Origin: Scatomorpha sp964345235
Lineage (GTDB): Bacteria; Bacillota; Clostridia; Oscillospirales; Oscillospiraceae
DNA: 64,000 nt
Assembly (NCBI GenBank): GCA_964345235.1
Contig: CAYFQE010000002.1
Span: forward strand, 1 to 64,000
Direction: 5' to 3'
The notes beneath the pieces are model-generated. The model was not told the DNA's origin. It searched no databases and saw only the letters and a program-made list of their open reading frames with translations. Of this stretch, positions 1 through 7,647 are shown one piece after another (the first letter of the stretch is position 1; the number at the start of each line of letters is the position of its first letter). A program made the translations under genes and the position numbers.

Positions 1-20
1 ACAAGGCGTTTTAGCACTAA

Positions 21-137
21 CAAAAAAACAAAATAAACCATAGAGGCAGCAGTTTCCCAGATGACAAAATAGAATGGTACACTTTAAAGGGCAACAACAT
101 ATTTGATATGAGTGCTTGGTCTGAAGGGCGAAATTAA
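21..137 (+). pseudogene. possible C-terminal remnant of an unrecognised protein
   Basis: The frame is open from the stop at 18-20 to a TAA at 135-137. From about base 45 it reads like real protein (GSSFPDDKIEWYTLKGNNIF, then DMSAWSEGRN). No start codon or ribosome binding site is visible and no family is recognised. It may be the degraded tail of a lost gene, or chance. From 138 to 273 I see only AT-rich sequence and no clear promoter. Confidence 0.2.
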
Positions 138-273
138 AAAAATCTTTTGCGCCTAATGTTTATATTATTTATTATTTGCTATACACCAAATTTTCTATTA
201 TTTAATTATAATTTTTGTTCTAAATTATCTTTACATCTGGAAATGACAGAATTATTTCCCTAGGATATTAACT

Positions 274-1110
274 ATGCGTAACACATTTGGAATTTTAGCT
301 CTGGACTTGGATGACACTTTGCTGAACAATAAAAAAGAGATTTCGCAACGAAATCTTAATTCTTTAATGGCGGCGGAAGCCGCAGGCTATGCTGTTGTTC
401 CTGCAACCGGTCGCTTTTTTGACGGTATGCCAAGTTGCGTAAGAAATCTGCCTATGCTCAGATACGCCATAACTTGCAACGGCGCAGAGCTTTTAGACAT
501 CGATACCCAAAAAGTGTTATATCGGGCGGAAATTCCTTGGCAGCGAGCAATTGCTCTGATGGAATACCTCGACAATTTTGACCTTATTTATGACTGCTAC
601 ATGGACGGTTTTGGCCGTATGACTGAAGCCATGAAGCTGAAAATCGACGAGATTGTATCTGACCATGTTTACAGCCGTAAAATGCTTCATGAACTTCGCC
701 TGCCGGTACCTGAGCTTAAGAGTTACTTGCAACAAGAGAAAAGAGATGTGCAAAAGGTGCAGTTTTTCACCCGTGAGCCAAGTCTCACTTTTGAAATTCT
801 GAAAGATTTCCCAAGATTGTTTCCTGATTTTCAAATTTCCAGCGCTATCCCCGGCAATGTGGAATTGAACGCCCTTGATGCCACTAAGGGCAAGGCCATG
901 CTATTTCTGGCAGATTATCTGGGTGTTGAGAGAGCGCAAACCTATGCTTTCGGCGACGGACTAAACGACATTTCTATGCTTAAAGATGCCGGCACAGGCG
1001 TTGCGATGGCTAACGCCTCCGAAACGGTAAAGGCTACAGCTGACACCGTAACCGGACATTGTGACGAAGACGGTGTGGCAGAATATATTGAGAAATTTCT
1101 TTTGGTGTAA
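274..1110 (+). CDS. Cof-type HAD-IIB family phosphatase
   Basis: A soluble Mg-dependent hydrolase of the Cof/YbhA/YidA group, 278 residues, the normal family length. Motif I is DLDDTLLN (nucleophile D11, acid D13), motif II is the Thr of PATGR near residue 44, the motif III lysine lies in DATKGKAM near 209, and motif IV is GDGLNDISML near 230. The cap domain between motifs II and III is the alpha/beta C2B type. Family members dephosphorylate sugar phosphates, pyridoxal phosphate or flavin precursors, so the substrate cannot be called. The start is the first ATG; the ribosome binding site is weak. It stands alone, just upstream of a tRNA gene. Confidence 0.9.
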   Translation: MRNTFGILALDLDDTLLNNKKEISQRNLNSLMAAEAAGYAVVPATGRFFDGMPSCVRNLPMLRYAITCNGAELLDIDTQKVLYRAEIPWQRAIALMEYLDNFDLIYDCYMDGFGRMTEAMKLKIDEIVSDHVYSRKMLHELRLPVPELKSYLQQEKRDVQKVQFFTREPSLTFEILKDFPRLFPDFQISSAIPGNVELNALDATKGKAMLFLADYLGVERAQTYAFGDGLNDISMLKDAGTGVAMANASETVKATADTVTGHCDEDGVAEYIEKFLLV

Positions 1111-1231
1111 CTCACAAGCTTGGAAAGCATGGATAATGTAATAAAGCTAAATCTGAGAGCAAGTTATGAGATTATTTTAAAATTTATTTGCTTTTTCTTT
1201 ACCTATATGCTAATATGTCGTAGTCAAACGG

Positions 1232-1307
1232 CCGGGTGTGGCGCAGATGGTAGCGCGCTTGAATGGGGTTCAAGAGGCCGCTGGTTCAAATCCAGTCACT
1301 CGGACCA
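1232..1307 (+). tRNA. tRNA-Pro (anticodon GGG)
   Basis: A complete cloverleaf with encoded CCA. The acceptor stem CCGGGTG pairs with CACTCGG. The D stem is GCGC/GCGC. The anticodon stem CTTGA/TCAAG encloses the loop ATGGGGT, giving anticodon GGG at 1265-1267 with G37, as expected for proline. The T arm is GCTGG-TTCAAAT-CCAGT. The discriminator base is A. It reads CCC and CCU codons. Confidence 0.95.
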
Positions 1308-1311
1308 AAAG

Positions 1312-1366
1312 AAATATCCGTAAAGCCAGGTATATCAATGGTTTTGCGGATATTTTTATTTTTGTT
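1312..1366 (+). terminator. rho-independent terminator of tRNA-Pro
   Basis: AAATATCCGTAAAGCCA pairs over about 17 positions (with G-T pairs) with TGGTTTTGCGGATATTT, around a 10-base loop, and is followed by TTATTTTTG. It begins five bases after the tRNA CCA end. Confidence 0.85.
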
Positions 1367-1615
1367 TAGCTTTTATTTAGGGTACGGTTAGTTAAGAGTT
1401 AGTAATCAATTATAGCGCTTTTAGAAATTTTGTAAAAAAAGCAATTTCGTTCACGCTAACTTGCTATTAACCTCAGTGTTTGATACTATTTTATCAACCA
1501 TATTTGTACCTATACCTCTATCTAAACTATAGATCCCCCAAAGAAACAGCTCTATTTTATACCGTTTTTGTTTTCTGAGTTTAAGCTTTAACTAAGTAAA
1601 ATATATGGAGAGAAC
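1367..1615. other. AT-rich intergenic region
   Basis: No ORF, RNA gene or convincing promoter was recognised between the tRNA terminator and the next start codon. The only clear element is the GGAGAG ribosome binding site just before 1616. Confidence 0.5.
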
Positions 1616-2917
1616 ATGAAGAATAAAAATCGATTACCCATACCGGGTCAAAGAATATATCGGTCTTCTATTGCAGTGGCATTTTGCCTGCTTATATATG
1701 TGCTTCGAGGTTATGAGGGAATCCCTATGTTCTCTGCGTTTGCCGCACTGCAATGCATGCAGCCTTATACCAAAGACATGAAACTTGTCGCCCGCAAGCG
1801 CATACTTGGCACTTTAATTGGCGCATTTTGGGGTCTCTTTCAGCTGTTATTCGAGATTGAACTTATTCGTATAGGAATACTTGATGAAGGGCTACACTAT
1901 GTAATTGTGCCACTGATGCTTATCCCTCTTCTTTATTCGACAACACTGCTTAAGGTACAGGAAACGGCATATTTTTCTAGCATTGTGTTTCTTTCCATAA
2001 CAATTAATCACTTCACACCGGATTCTAATCCTTATCTTTTTGCATTCAACCGCTTATTAGATACTGTCATTGGCGTGGTGGTCGCTTCTGTTGTCAACCG
2101 TCTTCACCTTCCCCGTCGTAAAAACACCGATACCCTTTATGTATCGAGTCTTGGGCACGGTCTGCTGGACAGTAATAGCCGGCTTTCCGCTTTTTCTTTA
2201 GTTGAGCTAAACCGCTTGATGGACGATGGTGCGAAATTTACGATTTCTACCGATCAGACACCGGCAAGGGTTAGAGAGTTGCTGCCCGGTGTGCGACTGC
2301 GTTACCCGATTATCACTATGGATGGGGCAGCGCTTTATGATGTGAACAGCCTGGAATATATCCGTACAATCCCAATGGATAACAAAAACTCCGAAAGAAT
2401 TATGCGTTGGCTGAGAGAAAATGATGTTCCGTTTTTCACCAACACTATTGAGCAAAATCTCCTCATAATCCGCTATGCTGAGCTGGAAAACAAAGGAATG
2501 CAGCAGCTTTTCGAGAAAAAACGAAACTCTCCATACCGCAATTTTATAAAAAGCGCCTCAGATACTTATCATCATGTTGTCTATCTTTCTGTTCTGGAGA
2601 CGCACGAGCGGATTGCGACTATTTACGAAAACCTTATGAATCAGACTTGGATTGGAGAACATCGAGTCGTAAAAACCATTTCAGACTATGAGGGTTATTC
2701 ATTCCTTAAGATTTATGATGCATCCTGCACACAAGAAGCAATGCTCTTTGAGCTGGAGAAACTTATGGGGACTAAAGAAACGGTCATATTGGGAGATATT
2801 TCGAGGAATTTTGATGTTTCGATAGAAAAAACTGACCGAGATCTTTTGGTCAAAGAACTGAAACGCCATTTCGAACCCGTTGATTTTCGTTGTTGGAAAA
2901 CCGTTTTTCGTTGGTAA
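1616..2917 (+). CDS. FUSC/aromatic-acid-exporter-like membrane protein fused to a degenerate HAD domain
   Basis: 433 residues in two parts. Residues 1 to about 168 hold roughly five hydrophobic segments resembling the N-terminal membrane half of FUSC/ArAE (DUF939-like) proteins. The rest aligns by eye with a Cof-type HAD fold: LLDSNSRLSAFSLVELN matches the region after motif I, ISTDQTPARVRELL replaces the usual ATGR segment, and ITMDGAALYD and ILGDISRNFDV match later motifs. The nucleophile motif DxDxT is missing; the sequence there is LGHGLLDSN, so phosphatase activity is unlikely. A GGAGAG ribosome binding site supports the ATG. The membrane part may export or sense amphipathic acids, but the substrate is unknown. 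It is monocistronic. Confidence 0.7.
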   Translation: MKNKNRLPIPGQRIYRSSIAVAFCLLIYVLRGYEGIPMFSAFAALQCMQPYTKDMKLVARKRILGTLIGAFWGLFQLLFEIELIRIGILDEGLHYVIVPLMLIPLLYSTTLLKVQETAYFSSIVFLSITINHFTPDSNPYLFAFNRLLDTVIGVVVASVVNRLHLPRRKNTDTLYVSSLGHGLLDSNSRLSAFSLVELNRLMDDGAKFTISTDQTPARVRELLPGVRLRYPIITMDGAALYDVNSLEYIRTIPMDNKNSERIMRWLRENDVPFFTNTIEQNLLIIRYAELENKGMQQLFEKKRNSPYRNFIKSASDTYHHVVYLSVLETHERIATIYENLMNQTWIGEHRVVKTISDYEGYSFLKIYDASCTQEAMLFELEKLMGTKETVILGDISRNFDVSIEKTDRDLLVKELKRHFEPVDFRCWKTVFRW

Positions 2918-3005
2918 AATATTCAGGTCATTTTGATTTATTTCAGCCGATATTTTACTTAGATTTTAGGTTATTTTGCTCTTTATCTCGTTTACCGATT
3001 TTTAT

Positions 3006-3034
3006 TTGCAATATCAAAATTAATATGATATAAT
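3006..3034 (+). promoter_or_regulatory. sigma-A promoter of the UPF0316 gene
   Basis: TTGCAA (3006-3011), a 17-base spacer and a perfect TATAAT (3029-3034), 39 bases before the start codon. Confidence 0.75.
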
Positions 3035-3072
3035 TATAATTTACATTATTTTATTTGGGAGTTAATCATTAA

Positions 3073-3591
3073 ATGGAACTTTTTAAACTTTGTATAGTAG
3101 TATTTTTAGGTCGCGTCTTCGACATGTCGCTGTGCACGATAAGAACGATTCTCTCTGTTAGAGAAAAGAGTCTGCTTGCAGCAATAATCGGACTTGTCGA
3201 GTCATTTATTTGGTTCACTGTCGTAAGACAGGCTCTGTCGTCTTCTATTTCCGGTTGGGAGATTGCTCTTGTCTACGGTTCCGGATTTGCAGCCGGCACA
3301 TATTTAGGAGGTTTGATTACAAGGAAGTTTTTAGTATTTGACCTTTATATTCAAATTGTCACCTCCAACCGAAACGACAAGCTTGTCCACGCTCTTCGCG
3401 GAGAAGGCTTTGCAGTTACCGTTATAAACGTAAATTCCTCTGAATTTGGAGATGAGAAATATATGATTTTCTCTAAAATCAAGAGTAAAAACCTGAAGGC
3501 CTTTAAAGCGCTTATCCATAGCTTTGATGAGCATGCCTTCATAATGGTTCAAGATACGAAATATGTCTTCAACGGATACGACAGAAGATAA
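3073..3591 (+). CDS. UPF0316 family membrane protein (DUF5698-DUF2179)
   Basis: 172 residues. The N-terminal half has three hydrophobic segments with the family-typical RVFDMSLCTIRTILSVR stretch near residues 15-31. The C-terminal soluble half (from about residue 95) resembles the DUF2179 domain, with LVHALRGEGFAVTVINV. The family is widespread in Bacillota and its function is unknown; DUF2179 is a presumed cytoplasmic ligand-binding or regulatory domain also found in YitT-like membrane proteins. GGGAG lies 12 bases before the ATG. It is flanked by its own promoter and terminator, so it is monocistronic. Confidence 0.85.
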   Translation: MELFKLCIVVFLGRVFDMSLCTIRTILSVREKSLLAAIIGLVESFIWFTVVRQALSSSISGWEIALVYGSGFAAGTYLGGLITRKFLVFDLYIQIVTSNRNDKLVHALRGEGFAVTVINVNSSEFGDEKYMIFSKIKSKNLKAFKALIHSFDEHAFIMVQDTKYVFNGYDRR

Positions 3592-3610
3592 ATCTAAATA
3601 TTCTATGCTG

Positions 3611-3641
3611 ACGGGCCGCAGTTTGCGGCCCGTTAATTTTT
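3611..3641 (+). terminator. rho-independent terminator
   Basis: A perfect 10-bp stem, ACGGGCCGCA / TGCGGCCCGT, with a three-base loop, followed by TAATTTTTA. Confidence 0.9.
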
Positions 3642-3659
3642 AGATAACTTTAAAGTTTG

Positions 3660-3688
3660 TTGCATTAGCTGTCAAGACACTATATAAT
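3660..3688 (+). promoter_or_regulatory. pncB-niaR promoter with overlapping candidate NiaR operator
   Basis: TTGCAT (3660-3665), 17 bases, TATAAT (3683-3688). The spacer and -10 are covered by AGCTGTCAAGACACTATA (3667-3684), which contains the palindrome TGTC-AA-GACA. The same 18-base element, 16 of 18 identical, recurs at 5741-5758 before the next transport gene. Transcription should start near 3695, which argues against the ATG at 3697 as start of pncB. Confidence 0.75.
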
Positions 3689-3720
3689 AATTTTACATGA
3701 AAGAGGTGAAATTATCCGCT

Positions 3721-5178
3721 ATGGACAAAAGAATTATTGAAAACTTCACTATGCTTTTTGATTTCTATGAGCTCACAATGGGCAACGGATATTTTAATTG
3801 CGAATATAGGGACAAGATTACTTACTTTGATTTATTCTTTAGAACTGTTCCCGACAACGGCGGATTCGCAATAGCCGCCGGACTTGAGCAAGTTATCAAC
3901 TACATTGAAACTCTAAAATTTTCGAATGAAGATATTGAGTACCTTCGTTCAAGAAAGCTCTTTAGCGAGGACTTCTTAGAATATCTGAAAAATTTTAAGT
4001 TTACCGGAGATATATGGGCTGTGCCCGAGGGCACACCCGTCTTCCCAAGAGAGCCGATTTTGACTGTGAGAGCTCCGGCAATAGAGGCCCAGTTTATTGA
4101 AACTTTCCTGCTTCTTACGATAAATCATCAATCGCTCATTGCTACCAAGGCAAACAGAATAGTGCGGGCGGCAAACGGCAAAGCCATCATGGAGTTCGGC
4201 TCTAGAAGAGCTCACGGTACAGATGCCGCCATACTCGGAGCGAGAGCCGCATATATAGGCGGCTGCCACGGCACGGCATGTACAATCTCCGACATGCTTT
4301 ACGGCGTTCCCGCTGTCGGCACAATGGCTCATTCTTGGGTTCAAATGTTCCCCACTCAGCTTGAAGCCTTTAAGACCTACTGCGAGATTTATCCTAACGA
4401 CACTGTTTTACTTGTTGACACCTACGACACCTTGAAAAGCGGTGTTCCCGATGCCATTAGGGCCTTTAACGAAGTTTTAAAGCCGAGAGGTATTACAAAA
4501 TGCGGCATAAGGCTCGACTCCGGCGATATTGCGTATCTTTCTAAAAAGGCGAGAGAAATGCTTGATGATGCCGGCTGGACCGAGTGCAGGATAAGCTGCT
4601 CAAACTCTTTAGATGAGCATATTATCTTGGATTTATTGAGACAGGGCGCTAAAGTCGATTCCTTCGGAGTCGGCGAAAGGCTTATAACTGCAAAATCCTC
4701 GCCTGTATTCGATGGAGTTTATAAGCTAACAGCCATTGAAGATGAGGGTGGAAATGTTATTCCCAAGATAAAGATCAGTGAAAATGTCGGCAAAGTGACC
4801 AACCCTCATTACAAGAGGCTATACCGCTTCTACGGCAATGAGCGCGGCATGGCTGAGGCCGACTATATTACAATTTACGATGAAATAGTGGACGACACAA
4901 AGCCCCTTGTTATAAGAGACCCGGATGCGCCATGGAAAGAAAAAGAAATGCGTGATTTCACTGCCGTAGAGCTCCAGGTACCGATTTATTCCAACGGCGA
5001 GCTTGTTTATAAGCTTCCGACTTTAGATGAAATTCGTTCGTACTGCAGAGATCAGATAAACACACTCTGGCCTGAAGTTTTGAGATTCGACAACCCTCAC
5101 CAATACTATGTTGACCTTTCCGATACCCTGCTAGAGCTTAAGATGAACATGCTCAGGAACAAAGATGAAGGACGCTAA
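3721..5178 (+). CDS. pncB: nicotinate phosphoribosyltransferase
   Basis: Makes nicotinate mononucleotide from nicotinate and PRPP with ATP hydrolysis, the entry step of niacin salvage to NAD; cytoplasmic. 485 residues from this start, normal for the long bacterial form. Family features include FYELTMGNGYF at the N-terminus, EFGSRRAHG with the histidine that is phosphorylated during turnover, and GIRLDSGD for phosphate binding. An in-frame ATG at 3697 would lie at the predicted transcription start without a ribosome binding site, whereas AGAGGTG precedes 3721, so 3721 is chosen. It overlaps niaR by 14 bases; the pair forms an operon. Confidence 0.95.
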   Translation: MDKRIIENFTMLFDFYELTMGNGYFNCEYRDKITYFDLFFRTVPDNGGFAIAAGLEQVINYIETLKFSNEDIEYLRSRKLFSEDFLEYLKNFKFTGDIWAVPEGTPVFPREPILTVRAPAIEAQFIETFLLLTINHQSLIATKANRIVRAANGKAIMEFGSRRAHGTDAAILGARAAYIGGCHGTACTISDMLYGVPAVGTMAHSWVQMFPTQLEAFKTYCEIYPNDTVLLVDTYDTLKSGVPDAIRAFNEVLKPRGITKCGIRLDSGDIAYLSKKAREMLDDAGWTECRISCSNSLDEHIILDLLRQGAKVDSFGVGERLITAKSSPVFDGVYKLTAIEDEGGNVIPKIKISENVGKVTNPHYKRLYRFYGNERGMAEADYITIYDEIVDDTKPLVIRDPDAPWKEKEMRDFTAVELQVPIYSNGELVYKLPTLDEIRSYCRDQINTLWPEVLRFDNPHQYYVDLSDTLLELKMNMLRNKDEGR

Positions 5179-5686
5179 TACAAGACGAGAAAAAATATTA
5201 TCGCACCTCAAGAGCGCAGGTTCTGCCGTAAACGGCACTCAGCTTGCCGGTCTTTTCGAGGTAAGTCGCCAAGTGATAGTCGGCGATATTGCGCTGCTTC
5301 GCGCTTCGGGCAAAGAAATACTCTCAACTCCCCAAGGCTACATATTCGGCTCGAAAACGGGAGGTCTTCTCAAAAAAATAGTTTGTATTCACAACACCGA
5401 AAGCATAGAAGACGAACTCAACACTATTGTTGACAACGGCTGTGAAGTTATTGATGTCATAATAGAGCACGCCGTATACGGAGAACTGAGCGGCAAGCTT
5501 GAAATTGCCAGCCGCTATGATGTTAAAAGCTTTGTGCATGCTCTTAGTGTTGAAAACGCCCCTCCTCTTTCCCTGCTCACAGGTGGTGTTCATATTCACA
5601 CGCTACGCTGTCCAGATGAGGAGTCGTTCTCCAGAGTGCTTAATCAGCTTGAGAAAAAAGGCTATATTTATTCAGACAAAGATTGA
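5165..5686 (+). CDS. niaR: niacin-responsive transcriptional repressor (HTH + 3H domain)
   Basis: 173 residues. An N-terminal winged helix (residues 1-60, LAGLFEVSRQVIVGDIALLR) is followed by a 3H domain, named for conserved histidines; here they are in EHAVYGEL, FVHALS and GGVHIHTL. Homologues such as Bacillus YrxA and Thermotoga TM1602 repress NAD synthesis and niacin uptake genes when niacin is plentiful. Translational overlap with pncB and the shared 18-base element at 3667 and 5741 make autoregulation, control of pncB and control of the following permease the natural reading. The regulator identity is strong from the sequence; the operators are inferred. Confidence 0.92.
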   Translation: MKDANTRREKILSHLKSAGSAVNGTQLAGLFEVSRQVIVGDIALLRASGKEILSTPQGYIFGSKTGGLLKKIVCIHNTESIEDELNTIVDNGCEVIDVIIEHAVYGELSGKLEIASRYDVKSFVHALSVENAPPLSLLTGGVHIHTLRCPDEESFSRVLNQLEKKGYIYSDKD

Positions 5687-5703
5687 CAGATATTATACAA
5701 AAC

Positions 5704-5732
5704 TTGATTTTTTGAACTCAATAGGCTACTAT
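5704..5732 (+). promoter_or_regulatory. promoter of the EIIC-like permease gene
   Basis: TTGATT (5704-5709), 17 bases, TACTAT (5727-5732). The predicted start near 5739 falls directly before the repeated 18-base element, the usual place for a repressor site. Confidence 0.6.
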
Positions 5733-5770
5733 GACATTACAGCTGTAAAGACACTGTAATGTCATTTTTT
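5731..5770 (+). terminator. terminator-like hairpin after niaR
   Basis: A perfect 12-bp stem, ATGACATTACAG / CTGTAATGTCAT (5731-5742 and 5754-5765), followed by TTTTT. It would end the pncB-niaR transcript, and may also lie in the 5' end of the permease mRNA if the promoter at 5704 is used. Confidence 0.8.
5741..5758 (+). promoter_or_regulatory. candidate NiaR operator, second copy
   Basis: AGCTGTAAAGACACTGTA differs from the copy in the pncB promoter (3667-3684) at only two positions. The conservation between two otherwise unrelated non-coding stretches on either side of niaR is the evidence; binding is inferred. Confidence 0.65.
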
Positions 5771-5785
5771 ATCGGAGTGTGGAAT

Positions 5786-6892
5786 ATGGAAAAAGTCAAA
5801 GCATTTTTGAAGAGAAAGAACATAGAAATTTCCCTTAAACGATATGGTATCGATGCGCTCGGAGCCATGGCTCAGGGGCTTTTCTGCTCTCTTCTTATAG
5901 GTACCATACTTAACACGCTTGGAAGTCAGTTTAACATAGGCTTTTTACAGAAAGTGATTTTCGAATTTGGAGGCAAAGGCTACAACATCGGAGGCGCTTC
6001 GATGCTTATGGTAGGTCCTACTATGGCTGTGGCTATTGGCTACGCTCTTAAGGCTCCGGGAATGGTTCTTTTCTCACTTGTTCCCGTCGGATTTGTCACA
6101 AACACCCTTGGCGGCGCCGGCGGACCTTTAGCCGTCTTGTTCACCGCTCTTGTCGCCAGCGAGTTCGGCAAGGTAGTTTCTAAGGAGACGAAAGTGGATA
6201 TACTCGTCACTCCTCTTGTAACTATTTTATCCGGCGTCCTTCTGGCTCTGCTCATTGCAAAGCCGGTAGGCGATGCAGCCAACTGGGTTGGCGGAATAAT
6301 TATGTGGGCTACGGAACAAAAGCCTTTTATTATGGGAATACTTGTTTCTGTAATTGTCGGCATTGCTCTCACTTTACCAATCTCTTCCGCCGCAATCTGC
6401 GCCGCTTTGGGCCTTACGGGTCTAGCAGGAGGCGCCGCCTTGGCAGGTTGTTGCGCCAACATGATGGGTTTTGCTGTTATGAGTTATAGGGAAAACGGAT
6501 TTAACGGCCTAATCTCGCAAGGTCTGGGTACTTCGATGCTGCAAATGGGAAATATTGTCAAAAATCCGAAGATATGGATTCCCGCAATTTTGACAAGTGC
6601 TATAACAGGCCCCATAGCGACATGCGTCTTCAAGCTCCAAATGAACGGTGCCGCAGTAAACTCGGGTATGGGAACTTGCGGAATGTGCGGCCCTATAGGA
6701 GTTTGGTCAGGTTGGTACTCCCCCAGTGAAGTCGCTGTACTCAACGGCGCTGTCCCGATTACTCCGACCGCCTTTGACTGGATTGGTTTAATTCTGATTT
6801 CTTTTGTACTTCCTTCTGTTATCTGCTGGCTTTTCGGACTCTTTTTCAGAAAAATATCCTGGATAAAAGATGGGGACCTCACGCTCAGCTAA
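5786..6892 (+). CDS. orphan PTS EIIC-like membrane permease, candidate niacin-related transporter
   Basis: 368 residues with about nine or ten membrane segments, Gly/Ala rich, resembling the PTS_EIIC_2 family of predicted membrane proteins. Typical stretches are GAMAQGLFCSLLIGTILNTLG near the N-terminus and GMGTCGMCGPIGVW near residue 305. No EIIA, EIIB or HPr gene is nearby, so phosphotransfer coupling is doubtful. The start is the ATG with GGAG eight bases upstream; an earlier in-frame GTA/ATG region at 5759 lies inside the hairpin and is rejected. The element shared with the pncB promoter places it in the probable NiaR regulon, which suggests uptake of nicotinate, nicotinamide or a precursor. 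Family call moderate to strong; substrate is inference only. Confidence 0.75.
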   Translation: MEKVKAFLKRKNIEISLKRYGIDALGAMAQGLFCSLLIGTILNTLGSQFNIGFLQKVIFEFGGKGYNIGGASMLMVGPTMAVAIGYALKAPGMVLFSLVPVGFVTNTLGGAGGPLAVLFTALVASEFGKVVSKETKVDILVTPLVTILSGVLLALLIAKPVGDAANWVGGIIMWATEQKPFIMGILVSVIVGIALTLPISSAAICAALGLTGLAGGAALAGCCANMMGFAVMSYRENGFNGLISQGLGTSMLQMGNIVKNPKIWIPAILTSAITGPIATCVFKLQMNGAAVNSGMGTCGMCGPIGVWSGWYSPSEVAVLNGAVPITPTAFDWIGLILISFVLPSVICWLFGLFFRKISWIKDGDLTLS

Positions 6893-6911
6893 TACATATA
6901 GAATACATTTT

Positions 6912-6942
6912 AATCACGCGGTTTTTGCCGCGTGATTTTTTG
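6912..6942 (+). terminator. rho-independent terminator
   Basis: AATCACGCGG / CCGCGTGATT, a 10-bp stem with a T-rich loop, followed by TTTTTG. Confidence 0.88.
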
Positions 6943-7041
6943 TGCTCTTTAAGCCGGAGTTAAAAGTATCATTTCGATTAAAATTTTTGTTTTACATAAT
7001 ATATTATGTTTAAACTGTAACTAATTGTATTTCTGGTTTAA

Positions 7042-7070
7042 TTGTATTTTTCAAATATTAATATTAAAAT
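7042..7070 (+). promoter_or_regulatory. possible promoter of the small secreted protein gene
   Basis: TTGTAT, 17 bases, TAAAAT, about 50 bases before the start codon in a very AT-rich stretch, so chance matches are easy. Confidence 0.4.
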
Positions 7071-7120
7071 TAGATTATTAATTTATATTATGTAAATGGA
7101 GTCTTTAAAGGAGGTAAAGC

Positions 7121-7516
7121 ATGAAAAAATCCTTTGCCGCAATGTTGCTTTTTGTCTTTGTTCTACTGTGTTATATCAGCGTATCAAACCCCGTAGGCGC
7201 TTTTGAAGAAGTAAGCTACGATGCAGTCAGTAGCGAAACACTGCCTGCCGACTTTCAGCGCAACAGCGGCGCATACTCTGTGCTCGCCTCCGGCCAAATC
7301 GGAGGCAGGGTGCTCCAATCATATTCCGACTGCGCTCCCGGCACCGTTGTAAACTTCGTAATTAAGCCTATGCCCGGATATGAGCCGGTTTCGATATGTG
7401 TAATAAGCAGTAGCGGAGACCTTTTGGAAGTTCTTTACGAAGACGGGCAATACAGCTTTGTGATGCCCGACAGCCAAGTCTTTGTTGATGTTAACTTCCA
7501 ACTAATTAGAGGCTGA
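7121..7516 (+). CDS. small secreted protein with one B-repeat-like unit, function unknown
   Basis: 131 residues. Residues 1-27 are a signal peptide (KK, a hydrophobic core, then NPVGAFEE with probable cleavage after GA). There is no lipobox, cell-wall sorting signal or further membrane segment. Residues about 60-131 follow the pattern of a single divergent InlB-B/Listeria-Bacteroides type repeat: GGRVLQSYSDCAPGTVVNF, then KPMPGYEPVSI, and the closing YSFVMPDSQVFVDVNF. Such repeats normally occur in arrays in large surface proteins, so a lone one is unusual. AAAGGAGG precedes the ATG. It is monocistronic, between two terminators. Confidence 0.75.
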   Translation: MKKSFAAMLLFVFVLLCYISVSNPVGAFEEVSYDAVSSETLPADFQRNSGAYSVLASGQIGGRVLQSYSDCAPGTVVNFVIKPMPGYEPVSICVISSSGDLLEVLYEDGQYSFVMPDSQVFVDVNFQLIRG

Positions 7517-7561
7517 TTTGACTATCGAGTCAACTTGATTTGTGCTCCGGTTTCAATCTAT

Positions 7562-7605
7562 AAAAGCAGTGCGTCATTTTGTCGCACTGCTTTTTGCTTT
7601 TTTTG
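7562..7605 (+). terminator. rho-independent terminator
   Basis: AAAAGCAGTGCG / CGCACTGCTTTT with a nine-base loop, followed by further T runs up to the pyr promoter. Confidence 0.88.
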
Positions 7606-7634
7606 TTGACAACAGGTGTTTATTGCGTTAATAT
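7606..7634 (+). promoter_or_regulatory. promoter of the pyr operon
   Basis: TTGACA (7606-7611), 17 bases, TAATAT (7629-7634). The leader RNA would begin near 7641. Confidence 0.8.
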
Positions 7635-7647
7635 AACTCCGGCAAAG

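Noticed and set aside
1120..1323. 67-codon plus-strand ORF
   Set aside because: It runs through tRNA-Pro(GGG), has no ribosome binding site, and its composition follows the tRNA.
3697..3720. ATG 3697 as start of pncB
   Set aside because: It would lie at the predicted transcription start with no ribosome binding site, while AGAGGTG precedes the in-frame ATG 3721.
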